Below are positions 17,647-25,485 of a DNA stretch of 51,979 bases, piece by piece. The stretch comes from an uncultured bacterium (lineage in GTDB: Bacteria > Bacillota > Clostridia > Lachnospirales > Lachnospiraceae), in contig CAMSTY010000022.1 in assembly GCA_947063875.1 (NCBI GenBank), forward strand, positions 1 through 51,979, given 5' to 3'. The translations under genes and the position numbers were made by a program. The notes beneath the pieces are model-generated. The model saw only the letters and a list, made by a program, of their open reading frames with translations, was not told the origin of the DNA and made no database searches. How positions within the stretch are numbered: the first letter of the stretch is position 1; every line of letters begins with the position of its first letter.

Positions 17647-18471
17647 ATGAAAATGACAGAGGCAAAATTTGTACAAGGGTTTATCCGCATGGCCAATGAC
17701 GGCTGGGAGCAGGGATGGCATGAGAGAAACGGGGGGAATCTTTCTTACCGCGTTAAAGCGGAGGAGGTTGACCAGGTGAAAGAAAACTTTATGCCTGGAG
17801 AGTGGAAACCCATCGGCACCTCGGTTCCCAAGCTGGCAAAGGAGTATTTCCTGGTGACGGGAAGCGGCAAATATTTCCGCAATGTGATTCTGGACCCGGA
17901 GGATTCCGTCTGCATGATCGAACTGGATGAGACAGGGGAGAATTACCGCATTGTCTGGGGCCTGGCAAACGGGGGGCGGCCTACGTCGGAACTGCCTTCC
18001 CATCTGATGAACCATGAGGTGAAAATGCTTGCTTCCGGCGGAAAACACAGGGTCATCTATCACGCTCACACCACCAATGTGATTGCGCTGACCTTTGTGC
18101 TTCCTCTGGAGGATAAGGTGTTTACCCGGGAACTGTGGGAGATGGCTACGGAATGCCCGGTGGTATTCCCGGACGGTGTGGGAGTTGTGCCCTGGATGGT
18201 GCCGGGAGGCAGGGAGATTGCGGTGGCCACCAGCGAACTGATGAAGAAATACGATGTGGCGATCTGGGCCCACCATGGGATGTTCGCTTCCGGGGAGGAT
18301 TTTGATCTTACCTTCGGGCTGATGCATACGGTGGAGAAGTCCGCAGAGATCCTGGTGAAAATGCTGTCCATGCAGCCGAATAAGAGACAGACTATTATGC
18401 CGGAGGATTTCCGGAATCTGGCTGTGGATTTCAAGGTTACGCTGCCGGAGGAGTTTTTGTACGAGAAGTAA
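17647..18471 (+). CDS. rhaD: Rhamnulose-1-phosphate aldolase
   Basis: A 274-residue class II zinc aldolase that splits rhamnulose-1-phosphate to DHAP and L-lactaldehyde. Zinc ligands are seen in 'IYHAHTTNVIALT' (H-x-H) and 'AIWAHHGMFASG'. 'ERNGGNLSYR' near 28 is the phosphate-binding loop. It is the last gene of rhaMBAD. No lactaldehyde reductase is present in the window. Confidence 0.96.
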   Translation: MKMTEAKFVQGFIRMANDGWEQGWHERNGGNLSYRVKAEEVDQVKENFMPGEWKPIGTSVPKLAKEYFLVTGSGKYFRNVILDPEDSVCMIELDETGENYRIVWGLANGGRPTSELPSHLMNHEVKMLASGGKHRVIYHAHTTNVIALTFVLPLEDKVFTRELWEMATECPVVFPDGVGVVPWMVPGGREIAVATSELMKKYDVAIWAHHGMFASGEDFDLTFGLMHTVEKSAEILVKMLSMQPNKRQTIMPEDFRNLAVDFKVTLPEEFLYEK

Positions 18472-18519
18472 ACGGGCGGACAGAATCCCGATTGGGAAGG
18501 CAACGGTACCGGAACGAGG

Positions 18520-19035
18520 TTACTGGGCCGTAGTCGTGGAATCGCATATAATCTCGCTGCCATCCCAGTACAAGCGGATTTCCGACGGCCATGCCCCAAA
18601 GGCAGGCGCTGCGAAATGCAGGATCCACTTCTTATCTTCCCCGGCGGAAACATTTTCCAGCTGGGGACTTGTCACATATACGTGCAAGATGTGATCGGAA
18701 TATTCCACGGCAACATCCTCGTTGGTCAGCATTTGTGTTTCCGCCTGGTTTTTCGGATAGTAGAGATAAACATCCCAGGAATCCGGGTCGGAATAGATGA
18801 AGTGCTGAAACCCTTCTTTTTCCGTCACATCCGATACCCAGTCGACGACCCGGCCGCCCATTTCATCGGCAGGGGCGATATTCAGGCCGAATGTGCTGAT
18901 CTTTCCGTCGGTTTGGTTTTTTACCTGATATTCTTCCGGGAAATAAGGCTTTTGGAGGCTGCCCGGAAGATGGGAGCAGGCAAGGAGAAGCAGGGTGCAG
19001 AGGATTATCAGGGGAATGGCAATTGTTTTTTTCAT
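18520..19035 (-). CDS. Small secreted lipoprotein, function unknown
   Basis: A 171-residue protein with a type II signal peptide: MKKTIAIPLIILCTLLLLAC, with lipobox LLAC and Cys20. The mature part is beta-rich ('FIYSDPDSWDVYLYYPKNQAETQM', 'HILHVYVTSPQLENVSAGEDKKWILHF'). No catalytic motif is visible. AAAGGTGA lies upstream of the ATG on the minus strand. It is convergent to rhaD and divergent from bioB, so it is a single-gene unit. Confidence 0.8.
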   Translation of the reverse strand: MKKTIAIPLIILCTLLLLACSHLPGSLQKPYFPEEYQVKNQTDGKISTFGLNIAPADEMGGRVVDWVSDVTEKEGFQHFIYSDPDSWDVYLYYPKNQAETQMLTNEDVAVEYSDHILHVYVTSPQLENVSAGEDKKWILHFAAPAFGAWPSEIRLYWDGSEIICDSTTTAQ

Positions 19036-19129
19036 AAAATGTCACCTTTTGATGTTTGGTTTGTTTTGGATTCCGGATGGTATTATTATACTGCAAGGGT
19101 TTTCCGGAAGGAAGAGGTTTTTTGAAAGG

Positions 19130-19164
19130 AATGTCAACCAAAATAAGCATTACAGGTTGACATT
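19130..19164. promoter_or_regulatory. BirA-type biotin operator
   Basis: AATGTCAACC (19130-19139) and GGTTGACATT (19155-19164) are a perfect 10-bp inverted repeat with a 15-nt spacer. This is the geometry of BirA boxes (roughly TTGTAAACC-N15-GGTTTACAA). The right arm covers the bioB -35 hexamer, so a bound BirA-biotin dimer would block transcription when biotin is plentiful. Confidence 0.8.
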
Positions 19165-19184
19165 TCTTGTATTTCTGATAAACT
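19157..19184 (+). promoter_or_regulatory. bioB promoter
   Basis: TTGACA (19157-19162), 16-nt spacer, TAAACT (19179-19184). The -35 is perfect and lies inside the BirA-like operator. Confidence 0.65.
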
Positions 19185-19238
19185 ATTGTCAGTTGATTTG
19201 TTGAATAAAAATTTCAATTGTTTAGAGGAGAGCGTGAT

Positions 19239-20228
19239 ATGGACCTACTTACTTTGGCACAGGAGATTATAAACGGAAGGCGGCTTGGCCGCGAAGAGGA
19301 TCTTTCTTTTTTTCTGACCTGCGATTTAAAAGAACTTTGTGAGGGAGCAGACAGAATCCGGGAGCATTTTATCGGGGATAAGGTTGACCTTTGCTCTATT
19401 ATCAACGGCCGGAGCGGCCGCTGTCCGGAAGACTGCAAATACTGTGCCCAATCGGTACATAATCACACGGACTGTGAGGCCTATGGCTTTCTTGCAGAAG
19501 AACAGATTGTAAATGCCTGCAGGATAAATGAAAGCGAAGGCGTGGACCGTTTTTCCATTGTTACTTCCGGGACTGCTTTGACAGGGGAGGAATTCGAGAA
19601 GGCCATTCACGCTTATGAAACCATGAATAAGGAATGCAAGATTGACTTGTGCGCTTCCATGGGGTTTTTGGATGAAGAACAACTGCACCGCCTTCATGAG
19701 GCGGGTGTTACCAGCTACCATCACAACATAGAGACTTCTGAACGCAATTTCCCGAATATCTGTACCACACATACCTATGCGCAGAAAATAGAAACGCTCA
19801 AAAAAGTGAAGGCAGAGGGAATGTGCGCCTGCTCCGGAGGGATCATCGGTATGGGGGAAACCTGGGAAGACCGGCTGGATATGGCAGTCAGCCTTTCTGA
19901 ACTTGGTATTGATTCTATCCCGATCAATGCTTTGATGCCGATTAAAGGCACGCCCCTGGAAAACGAAACGCGTCTGACAGAGGATGAGATTTTGCGGACG
20001 ATTGCATTTTTCCGTTACATCAATCCTCTTGCCAATATCCGCCTTGCCGCAGGACGTGCACTGCTGACAGAAGACGGCAAGATGGCTTTTCAGTCCGGTG
20101 CATCCGCAACCATCACCGGTAACATGCTGACCACTGCCGCCTGTGCGACAATCCGCAGCGACCGGAAAATGCTGGCGGACCTGGGCCGGGATGTGACGCC
20201 GCAATACCGGAAGAAGCAGTCAAATTAA
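19239..20228 (+). CDS. bioB: Biotin synthase
   Basis: The 329-residue radical-SAM enzyme inserts sulfur into dethiobiotin. The cluster motif is seen as 'GRCPEDCKYCAQS' near 62-74, matching BioB CxxxCxYC. 'YHHNIETSERNFPNICTTHTY' and 'GIIGMGETWEDRLDMA' are standard BioB blocks. The start at 19239 follows AGAGGAGAG at a normal distance; an upstream ATG 21 nt earlier overlaps the RBS. No other bio genes lie here, so it may finish imported or salvaged dethiobiotin. Confidence 0.96.
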   Translation: MDLLTLAQEIINGRRLGREEDLSFFLTCDLKELCEGADRIREHFIGDKVDLCSIINGRSGRCPEDCKYCAQSVHNHTDCEAYGFLAEEQIVNACRINESEGVDRFSIVTSGTALTGEEFEKAIHAYETMNKECKIDLCASMGFLDEEQLHRLHEAGVTSYHHNIETSERNFPNICTTHTYAQKIETLKKVKAEGMCACSGGIIGMGETWEDRLDMAVSLSELGIDSIPINALMPIKGTPLENETRLTEDEILRTIAFFRYINPLANIRLAAGRALLTEDGKMAFQSGASATITGNMLTTAACATIRSDRKMLADLGRDVTPQYRKKQSN

Positions 20229-20255
20229 TTATTTCATCCGGCCAGATTGTCCATA

Positions 20256-20294
20256 GAGCCGCCGAAAGTGACAAAGCCGGCGGCTCCTTTGTTA
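20256..20294 (+). terminator. Possible terminator after bioB
   Basis: GAGCCGCCG (20256-20264) pairs with CGGCGGCTC (20278-20286), followed by CTTTGTT. The T tract is short, so efficiency is doubtful. Confidence 0.5.
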
Positions 20295-20495
20295 TAGTCT
20301 GATTTTGCCGGCGAACAGGCGTTTGCCGGCAATCGGTTCTTTTTTCTGAAGTATTCATTTTAATAAATCCTCCTATTATTTGCCGGATTCGTTGATATGC
20401 CCGTGTGCTGCCATACTTGACAGTACGGTTTCCCATGTCTTAAAATAAGGGAAACAAATGATTTCAATGATAAAATTAGAAACGGTGATTGACCG

Positions 20496-20717
20496 GTGAA
20501 CCGTTATCTTGCTTTGCAGAAGATTGCCGGGAATGGCGGTTTTACAAAGGCGGCGAAGCTGCTGCGGCGGGCTGATTTTGATATTGTGTGCCTGCCGGCG
20601 GAACCGCCGTTATACCGCACCCTTGCCATCGGGGATAAGGGCAGGGGCAGTTTGCCTATTGCCGGTAAATATTTTATTGAGTATTTGCTACAACATAAGG
20701 AGCAACAGGCTTATTAA
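20496..20717 (+). pseudogene. LysR-family regulator with internal deletion
   Basis: The 73-residue frame starts MNRYLALQKIAGNGGFTKAA, the first helix and half of a LysR helix-turn-helix. It then jumps to 'FDIVCLPAEPPLYRTLAIGDKGRGSLPIAGKYFIEYL', which looks like the C-terminal end of a LysR effector domain. A full LysR protein is about 290-300 residues, so about 220 are missing between residues 23 and 27. It begins with GTG and has no clear RBS. An in-frame deletion remnant is the best reading. Confidence 0.6.
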
Positions 20718-20786
20718 TTCTGTACTTTTTAAATAAAAAATGATAGAATAACTCTAAAGGAAATTACAAAGAGGGGGAAGCTTGCC

Positions 20787-23700
20787 ATGAACAAGACAAA
20801 AAAGTCCTGGCAAAATGTGCTTTACGTATTGGGGCTGCTGGCTGCTATCTGCCTGTTGTTCGGATGGTACTCGACGACCAACAGTAAGCGGATTGAGATT
20901 CGTAATCTGAATTATGCGATGGATTCTGCCAGGCAGACCACGCTGCGGATTCACGGTGAACTGCTCAACGCCGAGAGGCGTGTGGGCAATTATGCCTATT
21001 TGATGGGCATGACATTAATGGAATCGGATGTTAGCACGGATATGCTTAAGAAATTGGAGGACAACTCGGATTTTGACTCCATGACTTTTAGTAACCAGAA
21101 TGGGGTTAATCTGGCTTCTGACGGGACTACCTCCAACAGCATGGATCGTGAATTTTTTATCAAAGGCATACGGGGGGAGAGCGGCAGCGAGATTGTTATG
21201 AAATCCCGGATTACCAATAAGCCTACCATGGTTTTTTATGCGCCTCTTCGTCATGAGGATGAGATTTACGGGGTGCTGTTAGGACTTTATTTTGCGGAGG
21301 ATTATCTTCGGGAAATGCTGGCTGCCAGTTATTTTGGCGAGGAGGCAGAGGTTTTTCTGTGTACCGAAGAAGGGGAGATTATGGCGGCTTCTCCCAGAGA
21401 AAAATATGACCAGCCTATTTTGGAAGCATTGGAAAATGACGGCGTCATTGATTCCCAGACTGCAAAGAATGCCAGGGAGGTGTTCCAAAACGGTTCGGAT
21501 GGAGAAGGATTTATCTGTGCGCCGGGAAGCCATACGGATAATCTGTGTGTGCTCCGTGTGCCGGACAGCGAATATATTCTCGTTCAGACCTTTCCTAAAA
21601 GTGTGACCCAGCACATGATTCAGGATGCCAATTATATCGGCATGATTTTGCAGACGATTCTGATCGGCCTGTTTGCCGTCTACATAGTGGCGTTGCTGAT
21701 CCGGAACCGGAGGGCCAGGAGGCAGCTGGAAAAGGAAAACCGGGAGATGGGTTATGTGATCAACGGGGTGAGTACCCTTTTCACACGTTTTGCGTTGGCG
21801 GATTTAGAGGAAGATTCCTATTCTTATCTGTCAGGAACGGTGGCGGAGGACCAGAAGATTCCTGTCCGGGGACGGTATGAGGATTTTATAGGATATCTGA
21901 GCGCGATTGTGGCGGATGAGGGAGAGCGGCAGGAGTATGCAAAGTTTTTGGAGCGGGAGGAAGTAATCCGGGGGTTGGAAGGCGACAACACGGATATCCA
22001 GTATGAGTACCAGACCTGGCAGGACGGGGAGCCGCTCTGGGAACATATCAATATTATCTGCCTGGAGAGGCAGGGGGAACAGGCAAGCAAGGTTTTGTTC
22101 CTCCGGCAGAATGTTACCGCCCTGAAGGAGAGGGAGCTGCAGGTCCAGGCGGAGATTTCCCTGGCCAACCGCAAGGAGCGGCAGTATCGGATTGCCATTA
22201 CTTCAAGCGCTTTCAGTACCTTTGAGTTCAATCTCACACGGGATTTGGTGGAAAACGACGTTGTGCGTATGATAGATGGAAAGCAGGTTTCCTTGCTGGA
22301 GAAGGTGGGACTTTGCGCGCCCTGCCCGGCTTCGATGTGCTTTGAGAAATGGAAAGCGTTTATTCTGGAGGAGTCTCTGGAGGAATACGGCGCTGTGGTG
22401 AATCTGGAGAACCTGAAGCGGTGCTTTGAGGCGGGAGAGTCGGAAGTCACAGTGGATTACTGGGGCCGGGTTTCGGCTGAGGAACAGATGTGCGTGCGCC
22501 AGTCCTTTATTATGACCCGGGATGACAATACGGGGGATCTGATGGTCATGGTGGTGTCCAAGGACATCACGGCCCAGGTTCAGAGGCAGCGGGAGCAGAC
22601 CCAGGCGCTTCAGGAGGCTTTGATGCAGGCCCAGCATGCCAACAGCGCCAAAACCACATTCCTTTCCAACATGTCGCACGATATCCGTACGCCAATGAAT
22701 GCCATCATTGGATTTACCACCATCGCCATCAGCCATATGGACAACCAGCGGCAGGTGGAGGAGTGCCTGAAAAAAGTATTATCTTCCAGCAACCATCTCC
22801 TCAGCCTGATTAATGATATTCTGGATATGAGCCGTATTGAGAGCGGAAAGGTTCAGATAAAGGAGCAGGAATGCAATATTTCCGAACTGACGCACAACCT
22901 GATCAACATTATCCAGCCTCAGGTCAAGTCCAAGCAGCTGGAATTGTTTATCGATACCTTCGGCGTGACGAATGAGGATGTGATCGCGGATTCCCTGAAG
23001 CTGAGCCAGGTTTTTGTGAATCTTTTGAGCAATGCGGTGAAATATACCCCGGCAGGGGGAACGGTCAGCTTCCGTATTGTCCAGGAGACTACCTTCCACC
23101 GGGGTTATGGGGACTATGTGTTTATTGTCAAGGACACAGGGATGGGAATGTCGCCGGAATTTGTGGAGCATATTTTTGAACCCTTTGAACGGGAGGCCAG
23201 CACCACCAAAACCGGCATACAGGGCACCGGGCTGGGGATGGCCATTACCAAGAACATTGTGGAGATGATGGGCGGCGTCATCACGGTCAGCAGCGAGAAG
23301 GGCAAGGGCAGTGAATTCCGGGTGGAACTGAGCCTGAAGCTTCAGGATATGGAGAAAAATGCGGCGCAGATCAGGGAACTGGAAGGACTGCGGGCCATTG
23401 TGGTGGACGACGATTGCGACAGCTGTGAGAGCGTGGTGCAGATGCTGGGGCAGATCGGCATGCGGGCGGAGTGGACCACCTCCGGCAGGGAGGCTGTCTA
23501 CCGGGCAAAGAGCGCCCACAACCATGGGGATTCTTACCACACTTACATTATCGACTGGCAGATGCCGGAGATGAGCGGCATTGAGACGGCCCGGCGTATC
23601 CGGGATGTTATCGGGCATGAGGCGCCTATTATCATTCTCACGGCCTATGACTGGACGGAGATTGAGGCGGAGGCCAAGCATGCGGGGATTAGCGCTTTCT

Positions 23701-24182
23701 GTGCCAAGCCGCTGTTTATGTCGGATTTGAAGTCTGCCCTGCTGGCGGCCAATAACCTGATAGAAAGGGAGGAGGAAGTGTCCTGGACAGAGGCAGATTT
23801 TGGCGGCAAGCGGATTCTGCTGGTGGAGGATAATGAACTGAACCGGGAAATTGCGGAAACCATTTTGGAGGAAACCGGGTTTGTCGTGGAGACGGCTCCC
23901 GACGGTACCGACGCGGTGGAGATGGTGAACCAGTCAGAGGAGCATTATTATGATGCAATTCTTATGGATGTGCAGATGCCGGTGATGGACGGCTATGAGG
24001 CCACCCGGACCATCCGCGCCCTTTCCCGGGAAGATGTGAGGGGTATGCCGATTATCGCCATGACGGCAAATGCCATGGAGGAGGATAAGGAGGCGGCCCT
24101 GAAGAACGGTATGAATGCCCATATTGCCAAACCCATTGATATTGATTTGTTCTTGGCGATTTTGGGGAGATACTTGGGGTGA
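20787..24182 (+). CDS. Hybrid sensor histidine kinase with two receiver domains
   Basis: The 1131-residue protein has a first membrane helix (about 11-28), an extracellular Cache-like sensor ('MDREFFIKGIRGESGSEI', 'VFYAPLRHEDEIYGVLLGLYF'), a second helix near 283-303, two PAS-like regions and a HisKA box 'SHDIRTPMNAIIGF' with phospho-acceptor H631. The HATPase_c domain follows (N box 'VFVNLLSNAVKYTP', 'DTGMGM', 'GTGLGMAI'). Receiver 1 has DDD at 874-876 and D923. Receiver 2 has ED at 1014-1015 and D1061. There is no HPt domain, and no separate response regulator is nearby. It stands alone, so output must go through a remote phosphotransfer protein. Confidence 0.93.
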   Translation: MNKTKKSWQNVLYVLGLLAAICLLFGWYSTTNSKRIEIRNLNYAMDSARQTTLRIHGELLNAERRVGNYAYLMGMTLMESDVSTDMLKKLEDNSDFDSMTFSNQNGVNLASDGTTSNSMDREFFIKGIRGESGSEIVMKSRITNKPTMVFYAPLRHEDEIYGVLLGLYFAEDYLREMLAASYFGEEAEVFLCTEEGEIMAASPREKYDQPILEALENDGVIDSQTAKNAREVFQNGSDGEGFICAPGSHTDNLCVLRVPDSEYILVQTFPKSVTQHMIQDANYIGMILQTILIGLFAVYIVALLIRNRRARRQLEKENREMGYVINGVSTLFTRFALADLEEDSYSYLSGTVAEDQKIPVRGRYEDFIGYLSAIVADEGERQEYAKFLEREEVIRGLEGDNTDIQYEYQTWQDGEPLWEHINIICLERQGEQASKVLFLRQNVTALKERELQVQAEISLANRKERQYRIAITSSAFSTFEFNLTRDLVENDVVRMIDGKQVSLLEKVGLCAPCPASMCFEKWKAFILEESLEEYGAVVNLENLKRCFEAGESEVTVDYWGRVSAEEQMCVRQSFIMTRDDNTGDLMVMVVSKDITAQVQRQREQTQALQEALMQAQHANSAKTTFLSNMSHDIRTPMNAIIGFTTIAISHMDNQRQVEECLKKVLSSSNHLLSLINDILDMSRIESGKVQIKEQECNISELTHNLINIIQPQVKSKQLELFIDTFGVTNEDVIADSLKLSQVFVNLLSNAVKYTPAGGTVSFRIVQETTFHRGYGDYVFIVKDTGMGMSPEFVEHIFEPFEREASTTKTGIQGTGLGMAITKNIVEMMGGVITVSSEKGKGSEFRVELSLKLQDMEKNAAQIRELEGLRAIVVDDDCDSCESVVQMLGQIGMRAEWTTSGREAVYRAKSAHNHGDSYHTYIIDWQMPEMSGIETARRIRDVIGHEAPIIILTAYDWTEIEAEAKHAGISAFCAKPLFMSDLKSALLAANNLIEREEEVSWTEADFGGKRILLVEDNELNREIAETILEETGFVVETAPDGTDAVEMVNQSEEHYYDAILMDVQMPVMDGYEATRTIRALSREDVRGMPIIAMTANAMEEDKEAALKNGMNAHIAKPIDIDLFLAILGRYLG

Positions 24183-24221
24183 GAAGAGGAATAAGAACTG
24201 TTGCTGTCTTTGGATGGCGGC

Positions 24222-24258
24222 GGGGGCGGCGCCTTGGGGGGCCGCCCCCTTATTTTGT
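24222..24258 (+). terminator. Terminator of the histidine kinase gene
   Basis: GGGGGCGGC (24222-24230) pairs with GCCGCCCCC (24241-24249), followed by TTATTTTGTT. Strong GC stem with a T-rich tail, 40 nt after the kinase stop. Confidence 0.85.
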
Positions 24259-24314
24259 TGAAATTCTCCGTCACCGGACTGATAAGAAATCCATTTTTTA
24301 CAGGCCAAAAGGGA

Positions 24315-24343
24315 TTGCAGGAGAAGTGGAATTATGGTATGAT
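24315..24343 (+). promoter_or_regulatory. Promoter of the HAD phosphatase gene
   Basis: TTGCAG (24315-24320), 17 nt, TATGAT (24338-24343). The operator copy begins 5 nt after the -10 box. Confidence 0.65.
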
Positions 24344-24347
24344 TCAT

Positions 24348-24363
24348 ATGAAATCGATTCCAC
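24348..24363. promoter_or_regulatory. LacI-family operator copy 1
   Basis: ATGAAATCGATTCCAC shares the ATGAAATCGATT core with the perfect palindrome at 25411-25426. Sited immediately after the -10 box, it fits a repressor block at the HAD promoter. Confidence 0.75.
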
Positions 24364-24417
24364 ATTAAATGATGCAAAGCGGATTAAGAGGCATACAAAA
24401 AATATAAGGAGGACGAG

Positions 24418-25251
24418 ATGGGGAGAAAGATTATATTTTTGGATATTGACGGGACTTTGACAGAGGCGGGGAGCAACGTGCCGCCGCGTTCGGCCATAGA
24501 GGCTGTCCGGGAGACGCAAAAAAAAGGAAATTATGTATTTTTGTGTACGGGAAGGAATTATGATATGCTGTCTCCTCTGCTGCCCTTTGGCTTTGACGGG
24601 GTAGTGGCAAGCTGCGGAGGGTATATCCGCTTTGGAAATCAGGTGATCTATGATTGTCCGATGACGGAGGGGCAGAAGGCGGCGGCCATGGAGGTTTTGA
24701 GGAAAAACGGGGTCTTTAGGACCGTGGAGTGCATGAATGGGTCCTACACGGATGAGGGATTTAAGGAGTTTCTTGAAAAGCATGGGAATGAGGGGAGCAA
24801 CAGTGAACTTCTTCGCTGGAGAAGGCAGATCGAGCATTCTTTAAATATCCGTCCCATGGCGGAATACCAGGGGCAGCCGGTTTATAAGATTGTGATTATG
24901 GCGGAATCAGCCGGGCAGCTGGAGGAGCCGCAGCAGGTTCTGAAAAAGGAATTCCAGCTATGTGTCCAGGAGCCGGACCGGTATGGATTTATTAACGGCG
25001 AGGTGATAAACCGGAAGTTTGACAAAGGGAAAGGGGTGGAACGGGTCTGCAGCTTTTTGGGGGTTCCTGTAGAGGACACGGTGGGCTTTGGCGACAGTAT
25101 GAATGATATGGAGATGTTAAAGACGGTGGGTTTAAGTATTTGCATGGCCAATGGAAGCAGCGCGATCAAGGAACTGGCGGATGATGTATGTCCGGCGGTG
25201 GGCGAGGATGGTTTGTACCGGGGGTTTGTAAGGCATGGACTCTGCGGATGA
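24418..25251 (+). CDS. Cof-type HAD-IIB family phosphatase
   Basis: The 277-residue protein is a cytoplasmic HAD hydrolase of the Cof/YidA type, acting on sugar phosphates or similar small phosphates. Motif I 'FLDIDGTLTE' holds the nucleophile D, motif II is 'FLCTGRN', motif III is a Lys within 'RKFDKGKGV', and motif IV 'VGFGDSMNDMEML' binds magnesium. GGAGG is close to the ATG. It shares an operator with the sucrose PTS gene, so it is probably a member of that regulon; its substrate is not known. Confidence 0.9.
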   Translation: MGRKIIFLDIDGTLTEAGSNVPPRSAIEAVRETQKKGNYVFLCTGRNYDMLSPLLPFGFDGVVASCGGYIRFGNQVIYDCPMTEGQKAAAMEVLRKNGVFRTVECMNGSYTDEGFKEFLEKHGNEGSNSELLRWRRQIEHSLNIRPMAEYQGQPVYKIVIMAESAGQLEEPQQVLKKEFQLCVQEPDRYGFINGEVINRKFDKGKGVERVCSFLGVPVEDTVGFGDSMNDMEMLKTVGLSICMANGSSAIKELADDVCPAVGEDGLYRGFVRHGLCG

Positions 25252-25311
25252 GACTGGAAAACAGGAAATCCCCCATAGGTGAAAGCGGGTAAGATAAGAA
25301 GTGCACCCGAT

Positions 25312-25327
25312 ATGAAATCGATTACAG
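25312..25327. promoter_or_regulatory. LacI-family operator copy 2
   Basis: ATGAAATCGATTACAG lies 84-99 nt upstream of the perfect copy 3 (centre to centre about 99 nt). Two copies flanking a promoter suggest DNA looping by a tetrameric or paired repressor. Confidence 0.7.
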
Positions 25328-25370
25328 CATAATCACTAAAAAAAGAAAGAATTTTTATGGATTGTGACGG

Positions 25371-25399
25371 TTTACAAGGAATTGGAAATTTTGTATAAT
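25371..25399 (+). promoter_or_regulatory. Promoter of the sucrose-type PTS gene
   Basis: TTTACA (25371-25376), 17 nt, TATAAT (25394-25399). The operator copy 3 begins 12 nt after the -10 box, covering the transcription start. Confidence 0.8.
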
Positions 25400-25410
25400 C
25401 GAACCATAAA

Positions 25411-25426
25411 GTGAAATCGATTTCAC
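25411..25426. promoter_or_regulatory. LacI-family operator copy 3, perfect palindrome
   Basis: GTGAAATCGATTTCAC is a perfect 16-bp palindrome placed over the transcription start of the PTS gene. The cognate regulator is most likely the LacI-family protein encoded at 27342. Confidence 0.85.
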
Positions 25427-25485
25427 AAAGCGCACATGATAGCAGAGTGCATCAGAAGATCAAGGAGGAAAAGGAGAGCAAAGGC

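Noticed and set aside
20113-20436. 107-codon minus-strand frame overlapping the end of bioB
   Set aside because: Its first half is antisense filler and it overlaps bioB. Only the AGGAGG-ATG near 20358 is of interest, noted as a possible remnant.
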